Part shown: piece after piece, positions 1 through 4,870 of the stretch
How positions within the stretch are numbered: position 1 is the stretch's first letter
Layout: each line of letters begins with the position of its first letter
From: JANYJJ01 sp038241115
Lineage (GTDB): Bacteria > Pseudomonadota > Gammaproteobacteria > Burkholderiales > Burkholderiaceae_C
Assembly (NCBI GenBank): GCA_038241115.1
Contig: JBBRGA010000169.1
Span: 1-6,898 of the forward strand
DNA length: 6,898 bases
Reading direction: 5' to 3'
Made by a program: the position numbers and the translations under genes
Notes under the pieces: generated by a model
The model's database searches: none
What the model was told of the DNA's origin: nothing
The model's input: only the letters and a program-made list of their open reading frames with translations

Positions 1-1
1 G

Positions 2-196
2 GTGTGCATTCCCGAGTGCCCCGTCAATGCCATCGTTCCTGAAGAAGACGTGCCCGGCAACATGCAGCACATGATCAAACTGAACGCCGACTTGGCGCGC
101 AGCGGTTGGCCCAGCATCACCAAACGCAAAACCCCCGCCGCCGACGCAGACGATTGGAAAGACAAAACCGGCAACCTGTCGGAATTGATCCGCTGA
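2..196 (+). CDS. fdxA: 7Fe-type ferredoxin (FdxA), C-terminal part, cut by the window start
   Basis: This is the last 64 codons of a bacterial 7Fe/8Fe ferredoxin, a small soluble iron-sulfur electron carrier. What is visible is the end of the second cluster motif (C-I-P-E-C-P-V-N-A-I, giving the last cysteine ligands with the typical Cys-Pro), then the usual extension with E-E-D-V-P and a helix containing N-A-D-L-A. That extension is characteristic of Azotobacter FdI-like FdxA proteins of about 107 residues. The N-terminal half with the other cysteines lies outside the window. The GTG at position 2 is an internal valine codon, not a start. The stop TGA is at 194-196. The following gene encodes an NAD(P)/FAD reductase of the kind that reduces ferredoxins, so the pair may work together. 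Confidence 0.9.
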   Translation: MCIPECPVNAIVPEEDVPGNMQHMIKLNADLARSGWPSITKRKTPAADADDWKDKTGNLSELIR

Positions 197-211
197 ATAT
201 GTTTTGACCGT

Positions 212-238
212 GAGCTTGCTCTGATCGCAAGTTTTTTT
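212..238 (+). terminator. Hairpin plus T-run after the ferredoxin gene
   Basis: The stem CTTGC (215-219) / GCAAG (227-231) encloses a 7-base loop and is followed directly by seven T (232-238). The stem can be lengthened by weaker pairs into the T-run. It sits 18 bases after the fdxA stop, as expected for an intrinsic terminator. The 5-bp core is short, so termination may be partial and let some transcription into the reductase gene. No convincing separate promoter for the reductase is visible between the hairpin and its start codon. Confidence 0.55.
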
Positions 239-260
239 GACCGCAAGCAGCATCCCGACC

Positions 261-1382
261 ATGAACGCGAATACCCACGTGGAGATTTCCAAAACCGCCG
301 ACTCACACGAAGGCACACCTGTTGACCCATCGGGGGCCATCGAAACCGATGCCGTCATCGTCGGCGCCGGGCCTGTGGGTTTGTTCCAAATTTTTGAGCT
401 TGGCCTGCTGGAAATCAAAGCCCACATCATCGATTCACTCGCCTACCCCGGCGGTCAGTGCATCGAGCTTTATCCCGACAAGCCCATCTACGACATTCCG
501 GCCGTGCCGGTGTGCACAGGCAAAGAACTGACCGACAACTTGCTCAAGCAAATTGCGCCTTTTGGCGCGACGTTTCACTTGGGTCAAGAGGTTACTGTGG
601 TGCAAAAGCAGCCCGATGGCCGCTTCTTTGTCGAAACCTCCAAAGGCACGCGTTTTCTGACCAAGACCATTTTCGTGGCAGGCGGCGTCGGTTCATTCCA
701 ACCTCGTTTGCTGCGCGTGGACGGGATCGCCAAGTTCAACGACAGCCAGTTGTTCTATCGAGTCAAGAACCCGACGCAGTTCGCGGGCAAGAATTTGGTC
801 ATCGTGGGCGGCGGCGATTCAGCGCTCGACTGGACCCTTAATTTTGTTCAAGAAGGCGCGCACAAAGCCGAGAGCGTGATCCTGTTGCACCGCCGCGACG
901 GCTTCAAAGCGGCGCCCGCCAGCGTCTCGAAAATGCGCGAGCTGTGCGAAGCCTACGAGATGCAATTTGTGGTCGGTCAGATCACAGGTTTCGAAGAGTC
1001 GGACGGCAAGCTCAGGCAAGTCAAAGTCACTGGCGGCGACGGCGTGACGCGTCTCATGCCACTGGACATGCTGCTGGTCTTCTTTGGCCTTAGCCCCAAG
1101 CTCGGACCCATCGCCGAGTGGGGGCTCAGCCTGGAGCGCAAGCAAATCGTGGTCGACACCGAGAAATTCGAAACCAGCACGCCGGGTATTTTTGCCGTGG
1201 GTGATGTGAACGTCTACCCCGGCAAGAAAAAGCTGATCCTGTCAGGCTTTCACGAAGCCGCACTGGCCGCATTCGGTGCTGCGCCCTATATCTTTCCGGA
1301 CAAGCGCATTCACCTGCAATACACCACCACCAGCCCGAAACTGCACAAGGTGCTGGGCGTGGAAAGTCCAGTCTTCGACTGA
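261..1382 (+). CDS. Ferredoxin/flavodoxin--NADP reductase, thioredoxin-reductase-like (FAD/NAD(P)-dependent oxidoreductase)
   Basis: This 373-residue protein should transfer electrons between NADPH and ferredoxin or flavodoxin in the cytoplasm. It has two dinucleotide-binding folds: G-A-G-P-V-G (about residues 35-40) for FAD and G-G-G-D-S-A (about 183-188) inside V-I-V-G-G-G-D-S-A-L-D-W for NADPH. H-R-R-D-G-F-K-A follows at about 210-217. The C-terminal FAD motif G-I-F-A-V-G-D is at about 309-315. The segment P-D-K-P-I-Y-D-I-P is typical of the TrxR-like FNR family (YumC type). The CxxC redox pair of true thioredoxin reductases is absent from the usual place before the NADPH fold, which favours the FNR assignment. 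The start ATG at 261 is preferred. A TTG at 237 would add eight residues but lies inside the T-run of the preceding terminator. Neither start has a clear Shine-Dalgarno site. The stop TGA is followed by a strong terminator. Confidence 0.85.
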   Translation: MNANTHVEISKTADSHEGTPVDPSGAIETDAVIVGAGPVGLFQIFELGLLEIKAHIIDSLAYPGGQCIELYPDKPIYDIPAVPVCTGKELTDNLLKQIAPFGATFHLGQEVTVVQKQPDGRFFVETSKGTRFLTKTIFVAGGVGSFQPRLLRVDGIAKFNDSQLFYRVKNPTQFAGKNLVIVGGGDSALDWTLNFVQEGAHKAESVILLHRRDGFKAAPASVSKMRELCEAYEMQFVVGQITGFEESDGKLRQVKVTGGDGVTRLMPLDMLLVFFGLSPKLGPIAEWGLSLERKQIVVDTEKFETSTPGIFAVGDVNVYPGKKKLILSGFHEAALAAFGAAPYIFPDKRIHLQYTTTSPKLHKVLGVESPVFD

Positions 1383-1419
1383 GATCGGCTTCTCATGCCG
1401 CATGCGCTGGAAGGACAGC

Positions 1420-1447
1420 GGGCCCTACGGGGCCCTTTTCTTTTTCT
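1420..1447 (+). terminator. Intrinsic terminator of the reductase gene
   Basis: A perfect 6-bp GC stem GGGCCC (1420-1425) / GGGCCC (1430-1435) with loop TACG is followed by TTTTCTTTTTCT. It lies 37 bases after the reductase stop and has the standard layout of a rho-independent terminator. It should separate the reductase transcript from the riboswitch leader that follows. Confidence 0.85.
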
Positions 1448-1463
1448 GTGAGAATCTGCCTGT

Positions 1464-1481
1464 CGCGCAGTTCGCTGCGCG
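1464..1481 (+). other. Perfect 7-bp hairpin with TTCG loop just before the riboswitch
   Basis: CGCGCAG (1464-1470) pairs perfectly with CTGCGCG (1475-1481) around a TTCG tetraloop. No T-run follows, so it is not a standard terminator by itself. Its last base touches the P1 strand of the TPP riboswitch. It may be a 5' stabilising hairpin of the leader RNA, part of the preceding terminator region, or a DNA site around the promoter. No clear -35/-10 pair could be assigned to the receptor transcript here. Confidence 0.45.
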
Positions 1482-1576
1482 GTATTCGCTAGGGGTGTTG
1501 AACGGCTTGACCGCTGTTCGACTGAGAAAGTCCCTTTGAACCTGATTGAGGTAATCCTCGCGCAGGGAAGCATGCC
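1481..1576 (+). ncRNA. TPP riboswitch (THI element)
   Basis: The highly conserved THI-box core is present. It contains CTGAGA (1522-1527), then TCCCTTTGAACCTGAT (1531-1546), a small P5 stem GAGG (1548-1551) / CCTC (1556-1559) closed by TAAT, and CGCAGGGAAGC (1561-1571). The 5' partner AGGGGTG begins at 1491. P2 can form from AGGG (1491-1494) with CCCT (1532-1535). P3 forms from GTTGAAC (1497-1503) with GTTCGAC (1516-1522) through one G-U pair. P1 forms from GGTAT-(TC)-GCT (1481-1490) with AGCATGCC (1569-1576). Known biology: this aptamer binds thiamine pyrophosphate and lowers expression of the downstream gene when TPP is plentiful. The only gene downstream on this strand is the TonB-dependent receptor at 1688, 111 bases away, so the receptor should be repressed by thiamine. 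Confidence 0.95.
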
Positions 1577-1579
1577 AAG

Positions 1580-1605
1580 TTGCATCAGTGCCACCGCAGA
1601 TGCAA
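1580..1605 (+). promoter_or_regulatory. Inverted repeat in the riboswitch expression platform
   Basis: TTGCATC (1580-1586) and GATGCAA (1599-1605) form a perfect 7-bp inverted repeat with a 12-base spacer, starting three bases after riboswitch P1. In the leader RNA it can fold into a hairpin. It has no trailing T-run, so it is not an intrinsic terminator. Its position suggests a role in passing the ligand signal on to translation or to Rho, but this is inference. Confidence 0.45.
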
Positions 1606-1615
1606 TTACACACGC

Positions 1616-1673
1616 ACCACAGTCTGTGGTCGTGGGCTCGCCGACCTGCCATCGATCCTTTGGTCAACACCAA
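1616..1673 (+). promoter_or_regulatory. Two further leader hairpins before the receptor start codon
   Basis: ACCACA (1616-1621) / TGTGGT (1625-1630) makes a 6-bp stem with a 3-base loop. It can be extended outward by CAC (1611-1613) / GTG (1632-1634) across a small internal loop. A second hairpin, TTGGT (1660-1664) / ACCAA (1669-1673), ends 14 bases before the ATG at 1688. Neither is followed by a T-run. They could present or hide the ribosome entry region, consistent with translational control by the riboswitch. No experimental function is implied. Confidence 0.35.
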
Positions 1674-1687
1674 CCACTGAAATCCTG

Positions 1688-3847
1688 ATGGCACACACAC
1701 ACTTTTCAAAATCTACTTTCCGTTTGACGTCTGTTGCAGCGGCTGCCCTGTGCGCTGCAACAACCGCGCTGGCACAAACCAGCACGCTGGAACCGGTCAC
1801 GGTGACGGGCCGCGCGTTGCCGTCATTCAACATTGGCGGCTGGGGCGACACCGCACTTTCCAAATCACCGTTTCAAGCCAGCATCGTCAGCGCTGAGCAA
1901 ATGCGCGACCGCGGCGTGCAGCGCTTGTCTGACCTCACCCGCATCGACCCGTCGGTGAGCGACGCTTACAACACCGAGGGCTATTGGGACTACCTCACGG
2001 TGCGCGGTTTCGTCATCGACAACCGCTTCAATTACCGCCGCGACGGTTTGCCAATCAACGCTGAAACGCGCATTGCGCTGGACAACAAAGACCGCATCGA
2101 AATCCTCAAAGGCACCAGCGGTTTGCAAGCTGGCACCAGCGCACCGGGCGGCTTGGTGAACTTCGTGGTGAAGCGGCCCACCGCCGTGCCAGCTCAAACG
2201 GCCACCCTGGGTTGGCAGCAAAACGGATCGTTGATGGGCGCGGTGGACATCAACCGCCGCTTCGGAATGAACGAAGCCTTCGGCCTGCGCTTGAACGCCG
2301 CCGCTGAGCGGCTGGACCCGCAGGTGCGCGACGCTCGAGGCAAGCGCCACTTGCTGGCAATTGCGGGCGATTGGCAGTTGAGCGCAGACACCTTGCTGGA
2401 GGCCGAGTTCGAGACCAGCCACCGCAGCCAACCCAGCGTGCCGGGATTTAGTTTGTTGGGCAGCCTCGGACCATCGGTTGTGCCAGCGCCAGCCGACCCG
2501 CGCATCAATCTGAACAACCAGCCCTGGTCGTTGCCGGTGGTGCTGGACGGCAACACGGGGTCGATCCGCTACAGCCAAAAGCTGGCCCCCGGTTGGCGCT
2601 TCACGGCGCACGCCGCCACCCAGCAGCTCACGTCGCAAGACCGGATCGCCTTCCCTTACGGATGCAGCGCCGAGGGCAACTACGACCGCTACTGCTCAGA
2701 CGGCAGCTTCGACCTTTACGACTTCCGCAGCGAGAACGAAAAGCGCCGCACCGACGCCTTGGAAGCCACGCTGCACGGCGCGTTTCAAACAGGCGGCTTC
2801 GGCCACGTCGCGTCATTCGGCGTGCTGCGCAGCCAGACGCGTCATCGCTTCCAGAAACAGGCCTACAACTATGCGGGCGTTGGCAATGTGCAGGGCACGG
2901 CGATCACACCGGCAGACCCCACGCTGCTGGATGAAAACACCAATCGTGACGAAACATCTACCGAAATTTACCTGCGCGACGCCGTCAAGCTCAGCGACAG
3001 CTTCACCGCCTGGCTGGGCCTGCGCCACACCGCATTGCACCGAGAAAGCGTGCGCACCAACGGCAAGCGCGCCACGGCTTACGACCAGTCGGTCAACACA
3101 CCCTCGGTAGCGCTGACCTTTGCCGTCAACCCAGACACCACCGCCTACGCCAGCTGGGGCAAAGGCGTTGAAAGCGAGGTCGCACCGAACCGCGCCCGCT
3201 ACACCAACCGAGGTGTCGCGTTGCCAGCGCTGGAAAGCCGCCAAGTCGAGTTGGGGCTGAAAGGAGGTGCGAAGGACCTCAGCTGGAGCGTGGCGTGGTT
3301 CGACATCAAACGCCCTGCTTTTGCCGACATCGGCAGCGACTGCAGCGACGACACCACAGGCAACACCTGCACCCGCCAAGCAGACGGCAGCAACCATCAC
3401 CGGGGCATCGAAGGCACAGCCGCTCTGAAGCAAGGCGCATGGGCATGGCAAGGCGGCGCGCAGTGGCTGCAAGCCAAGCGAGAAGGCAGCATCAACACAG
3501 CACTGAACGGCCTACAGCCCACCAACGTGCCCGCCACCACGCTGAAACTGCAAGGCACCTACAACGTCGCCAACGTCAGCGGCCTTTCAATCAGCGCCGC
3601 GCTGATCAACGAGAGCAAGCGCATGGTCTTGGAAGACAACAGTCTGAGCATTGCAGGCTACAGCCGCGTTGATGCATCGCTGCGTTTCGAAAACACGCTG
3701 GCTGGCAAAACCACTGTGTGGCGCGCTGGCCTGGACAATGTTTTCAATCGCCGCGCCTGGAAAGAATCGCCGCTGCAATTCGGCCATGCTTACCTCTTCC
3801 CGCTGCCAGCGCGCGCGCTGCGCGTGTCGGTGGACGTGAGCTTGTAG
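1688..3847 (+). CDS. TonB-dependent outer-membrane receptor under TPP riboswitch control; candidate thiamine/thiamine-precursor receptor
   Basis: This 719-residue outer-membrane receptor should import a substrate into the periplasm with energy from TonB-ExbBD. The ATG at 1688 gives a clean Sec signal peptide: basic N-terminus, alanine-rich core, cleavage after A-L-A near residue 29. A TonB-box-like E-P-V-T-V-T-G-R (about 35-42) follows. The plug spans about 55-165 and includes R-I-E-I-L-K-G and A-P-G-G-L-V-N-F-V-V-K-R-P, the style of FpvA/FhuA-like siderophore receptors. The rest is a beta-barrel ending in N-V-F-N-R and V-S-V-D-V-S-L. The final residue is Leu rather than the usual Phe or Trp. 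Two close cysteine pairs (about 326/336 and 552/561) probably form disulfides in surface loops. The upstream TPP riboswitch implies a thiamine-related substrate, whereas sequence style alone would suggest a ferric siderophore. No Fur-box-like site was seen. The start has no obvious Shine-Dalgarno sequence. Longer in-frame starts (TTG at 1580) would lie in the leader and spoil the signal peptide. Confidence 0.9.
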   Translation: MAHTHFSKSTFRLTSVAAAALCAATTALAQTSTLEPVTVTGRALPSFNIGGWGDTALSKSPFQASIVSAEQMRDRGVQRLSDLTRIDPSVSDAYNTEGYWDYLTVRGFVIDNRFNYRRDGLPINAETRIALDNKDRIEILKGTSGLQAGTSAPGGLVNFVVKRPTAVPAQTATLGWQQNGSLMGAVDINRRFGMNEAFGLRLNAAAERLDPQVRDARGKRHLLAIAGDWQLSADTLLEAEFETSHRSQPSVPGFSLLGSLGPSVVPAPADPRINLNNQPWSLPVVLDGNTGSIRYSQKLAPGWRFTAHAATQQLTSQDRIAFPYGCSAEGNYDRYCSDGSFDLYDFRSENEKRRTDALEATLHGAFQTGGFGHVASFGVLRSQTRHRFQKQAYNYAGVGNVQGTAITPADPTLLDENTNRDETSTEIYLRDAVKLSDSFTAWLGLRHTALHRESVRTNGKRATAYDQSVNTPSVALTFAVNPDTTAYASWGKGVESEVAPNRARYTNRGVALPALESRQVELGLKGGAKDLSWSVAWFDIKRPAFADIGSDCSDDTTGNTCTRQADGSNHHRGIEGTAALKQGAWAWQGGAQWLQAKREGSINTALNGLQPTNVPATTLKLQGTYNVANVSGLSISAALINESKRMVLEDNSLSIAGYSRVDASLRFENTLAGKTTVWRAGLDNVFNRRAWKESPLQFGHAYLFPLPARALRVSVDVSL

Positions 3848-3891
3848 GCAAACCGGCACGCAGCAGGCTCAGAACCCGGGCATTTGCTGGC

Positions 3892-3897
3892 TATAAT
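3892..3897 (+). promoter_or_regulatory. -10 element of the tRNA-Asn promoter
   Basis: A perfect TATAAT at 3892-3897, preceded by TGGC (close to an extended -10), lies 10 bases before the tRNA 5' end. No good -35 hexamer is seen at 17-18 bases upstream. It also lies 44 bases after the receptor stop, so the tRNA is expected to have its own transcript. Confidence 0.7.
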
Positions 3898-3907
3898 TTG
3901 AGGCTGT

Positions 3908-3983
3908 TCCTCGATAGCTCAGTTGGTAGAGCGCCGGACTGTTAATCCGTAGGTCCCTGGTTCGAGCCCAGGTCGAGGAGCCA
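3908..3983 (+). tRNA. tRNA-Asn (anticodon GTT)
   Basis: A full cloverleaf can be drawn. The acceptor stem is TCCTCGA (3908-3914) / TCGAGGA (3973-3979), with discriminator G and encoded CCA (3981-3983). The D stem is GCTC (3917-3920) / GAGC (3929-3932). The anticodon stem is CCGGA / TCCGT, with a C-T mismatch at the outer pair. The anticodon loop CTGTTAA carries GTT at 3941-3943. The T arm is CCTGG-TTCGAGC-CCAGG. Anticodon GTT reads AAC/AAU, asparagine. tRNA 3' ends are common integration sites, and the sequence immediately to the right changes character. Confidence 0.97.
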
Positions 3984-4002
3984 CATAAAAGGCAATGAAA
4001 TC

Positions 4003-4041
4003 AAGGACTTAGGTGCGAAAGCCTCTAGGTCCTTTTTCTTT
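4003..4041 (+). terminator. Intrinsic terminator downstream of tRNA-Asn
   Basis: AAGGAC (4003-4008) pairs with GTCCTT (4029-4034), continued inward by TAG (4010-4012) / CTA (4025-4027), and is followed by a T-rich tract TTTTTCTTT from 4033. It ends the tRNA transcript about 20 bases after the CCA. If an element is integrated at the tRNA, this terminator could belong to the element rather than to the original tRNA locus. Confidence 0.75.
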
Positions 4042-4062
4042 GCCCTTGCGCTTTCGCGGTCC

Positions 4063-4084
4063 ATGTAGGGGCTATGTAGGGGCT
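4063..4084 (+). repeat. Tandem 11-bp direct repeat
   Basis: ATGTAGGGGCT occurs twice head to tail (4063-4073 and 4074-4084). The period of 11 bp is close to one helical turn, so a protein bound to each copy would sit on the same face of the DNA. Placed about 80-100 bp from a tRNA 3' end, it fits arm-type binding sites of a tyrosine integrase or excisionase, but this is inference and no integrase is in the window. Confidence 0.6.
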
Positions 4085-4122
4085 GTACCGGGTTTCGGTA
4101 CGTTCAAGCGCCCTTCGGGTGC
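4085..4122 (+). repeat. Two compact adjacent hairpins
   Basis: GTACCG (4085-4090) / CGGTAC (4096-4101) is a perfect 6-bp stem with loop GGTTT. GCGCCC (4108-4113) / GGGTGC (4117-4122) is a 6-bp stem with one G-T pair and loop TTC. They directly follow the 11-bp tandem repeat. No T-run follows either one. They lie in the gene-free stretch 3984-4186 and may be part of the same DNA-protein assembly site. Confidence 0.45.
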
Positions 4123-4158
4123 ACGCGATGGCGACTGCAATCTTTGCGCTAGCAAGTT

Positions 4159-4184
4159 AAACGGTTGCGAGCAACCAACCGTTT
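4159..4184 (+). repeat. Nested inverted repeat, possible operator or leader hairpin
   Basis: AAACGGTT (4159-4166) and AACCGTTT (4177-4184) form a perfect 8-bp inverted repeat with a 10-base spacer. Within the same bases GGTTGC (4163-4168) / GCAACC (4171-4176) forms a second, competing 6-bp inverted repeat with a 2-base spacer. The two foldings exclude each other. The site ends two bases before an ATG at 4187, so it could be an operator for one of the element's DNA-binding proteins or a translational control hairpin. Confidence 0.45.
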
Positions 4185-4186
4185 CT

Positions 4187-4264
4187 ATGACCTTGCAACA
4201 AATAGTTTCTGCGGCCCTGGGCGGCTTGGCATCTACAGCGATTTCACAGTCCACTTCGGTTTGA
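4187..4264 (+). CDS. Possible 25-residue peptide, very doubtful
   Basis: An ATG frame of 25 codons follows the nested inverted repeat and ends 8 bases before the ATG of the 110-residue frame. The peptide is small, uncharged except at the ends, and rich in Ala, Ser and Thr; it resembles nothing I recognise. The only support is position: the close spacing to the next frame would suit a leader peptide. No clear Shine-Dalgarno site precedes it, and chance is a reasonable explanation. Confidence 0.15.
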   Translation: MTLQQIVSAALGGLASTAISQSTSV

Positions 4265-4272
4265 GATTCGAG

Positions 4273-4605
4273 ATGCAGTTCAGCGATAAACGGTCGACCT
4301 TGATTCCAGTTCCAAGCGAGCGCGTGTTTGGAGCACCCGGAGAGCCACTCCTTCGATACAGAAACATCACGGCGGAGCAGGCCTTGGCCTTGGGCTTGTT
4401 TTTGCCAGACAAAGTTTCATGGTCAGGTGGCCTGCATTTTGTTGCGCTGGCGAACAGCAACTTCGACTTGCACGTCGACTTCGGCGTGATTGCTCGTTTG
4501 GATGCGAAGTTTCAAAGATTCATGCTTGCAGTGAACCGCAGGCCCTACGGCGGATGGCCCGAGTTCCGCGAGCCAAGAAAGCCCCGCCGCAGCAAGCGAC
4601 GTTGA
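4273..4605 (+). CDS. Hypothetical protein, 110 residues, unknown function
   Basis: I do not recognise this protein. From the ATG at 4273 it runs 110 residues to a TGA at 4603-4605. Its middle (about residues 30-95) has the alternating hydrophobic pattern of a small folded domain, with Trp-Ser-Gly-Gly, H-V-D-F-G-V-I and F-M-L-A-V-N. The last 20 residues are strongly basic and Pro-rich (R-K-P-R-R-S-K-R-R), suggesting nucleic-acid contact. There is no signal peptide or membrane segment. A longer reading from a TTG at 4165 would start inside the nested inverted repeat and is less likely. Only a weak GAG precedes the ATG. It converges on the mobilization operon and is probably cargo or an accessory gene of the same element. 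A chance frame is not excluded. Confidence 0.4.
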   Translation: MQFSDKRSTLIPVPSERVFGAPGEPLLRYRNITAEQALALGLFLPDKVSWSGGLHFVALANSNFDLHVDFGVIARLDAKFQRFMLAVNRRPYGGWPEFREPRKPRRSKRR

Positions 4606-4674
4606 CAACCTCGCCATGCGTACATTCTGCGTGCCAGACTGCGACCCAGCCTGTGCGGCGGTCTCGCGTATCAA

Positions 4675-4698
4675 GCGACTGCAAGGACATTGCAGCGC
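4675..4698 (+). repeat. Bulged 9-bp hairpin in the gap between convergent genes
   Basis: GCG-(A)-CTGCAA (4675-4684) pairs with TTGCAGCGC (4690-4698) around a 5-base loop, leaving one A bulged. It lies in the 265-base stretch 4606-4870 between the hypothetical + strand gene and the end of the relaxase gene, where no convincing gene was found. It has no T-run on either side, so it may be a DNA site rather than a terminator. Confidence 0.35.
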
Positions 4699-4811
4699 AT
4701 ACAGGCCTGATGGTGCGGCTTGCTGGGGTCATGTGCACCCTTGCCCCTTGTCTGTGACGAAGGCCCTTTGCGCAGCGCCTCGATGGGTCGTTGTTGACGG
4801 CAGAGCGGTTC

Positions 4812-4841
4812 AATAAACAGCCCTTGGTGTGGCCGCCAAGG
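4812..4841 (-). terminator. Possible terminator of the mobilization operon
   Basis: Read on the minus strand, CCTTGG (4841-4836) pairs with CCAAGG (4827-4822) and is followed by GGCTGTTTATT. It starts 29 bases after the relaxase stop, where a terminator would be expected. The T content after the stem is modest, so this is tentative. Confidence 0.35.
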
Positions 4842-4870
4842 CGTCTGTGGAGGCTTTAAATGTGACCCAC

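Noticed and set aside
237..260. TTG at 237 as start of the reductase
   Set aside because: It lies in the T-run of the preceding terminator and has no Shine-Dalgarno site; the ATG at 261 is simpler and leaves the FAD-binding fold intact.
1640..1656. Cobalamin riboswitch (GACCTGCC resembles the end of a B12 box)
   Set aside because: The rest of the B12 aptamer is absent and the upstream core matches the TPP riboswitch, so this is a chance match.
1383..1687. Fur box upstream of the siderophore-type receptor
   Set aside because: No stretch resembling the AT-rich GATAAT repeats of a Fur site was found in the leader.
1865..2638. Long minus-strand open frame (257 codons) antisense to the TonB receptor
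   Set aside because: It lies fully opposite a clearly coding gene, has low-complexity composition and no recognisable motif; it is a GC-rich shadow frame. The same holds for the 219-codon antisense frame at 2813-3472.
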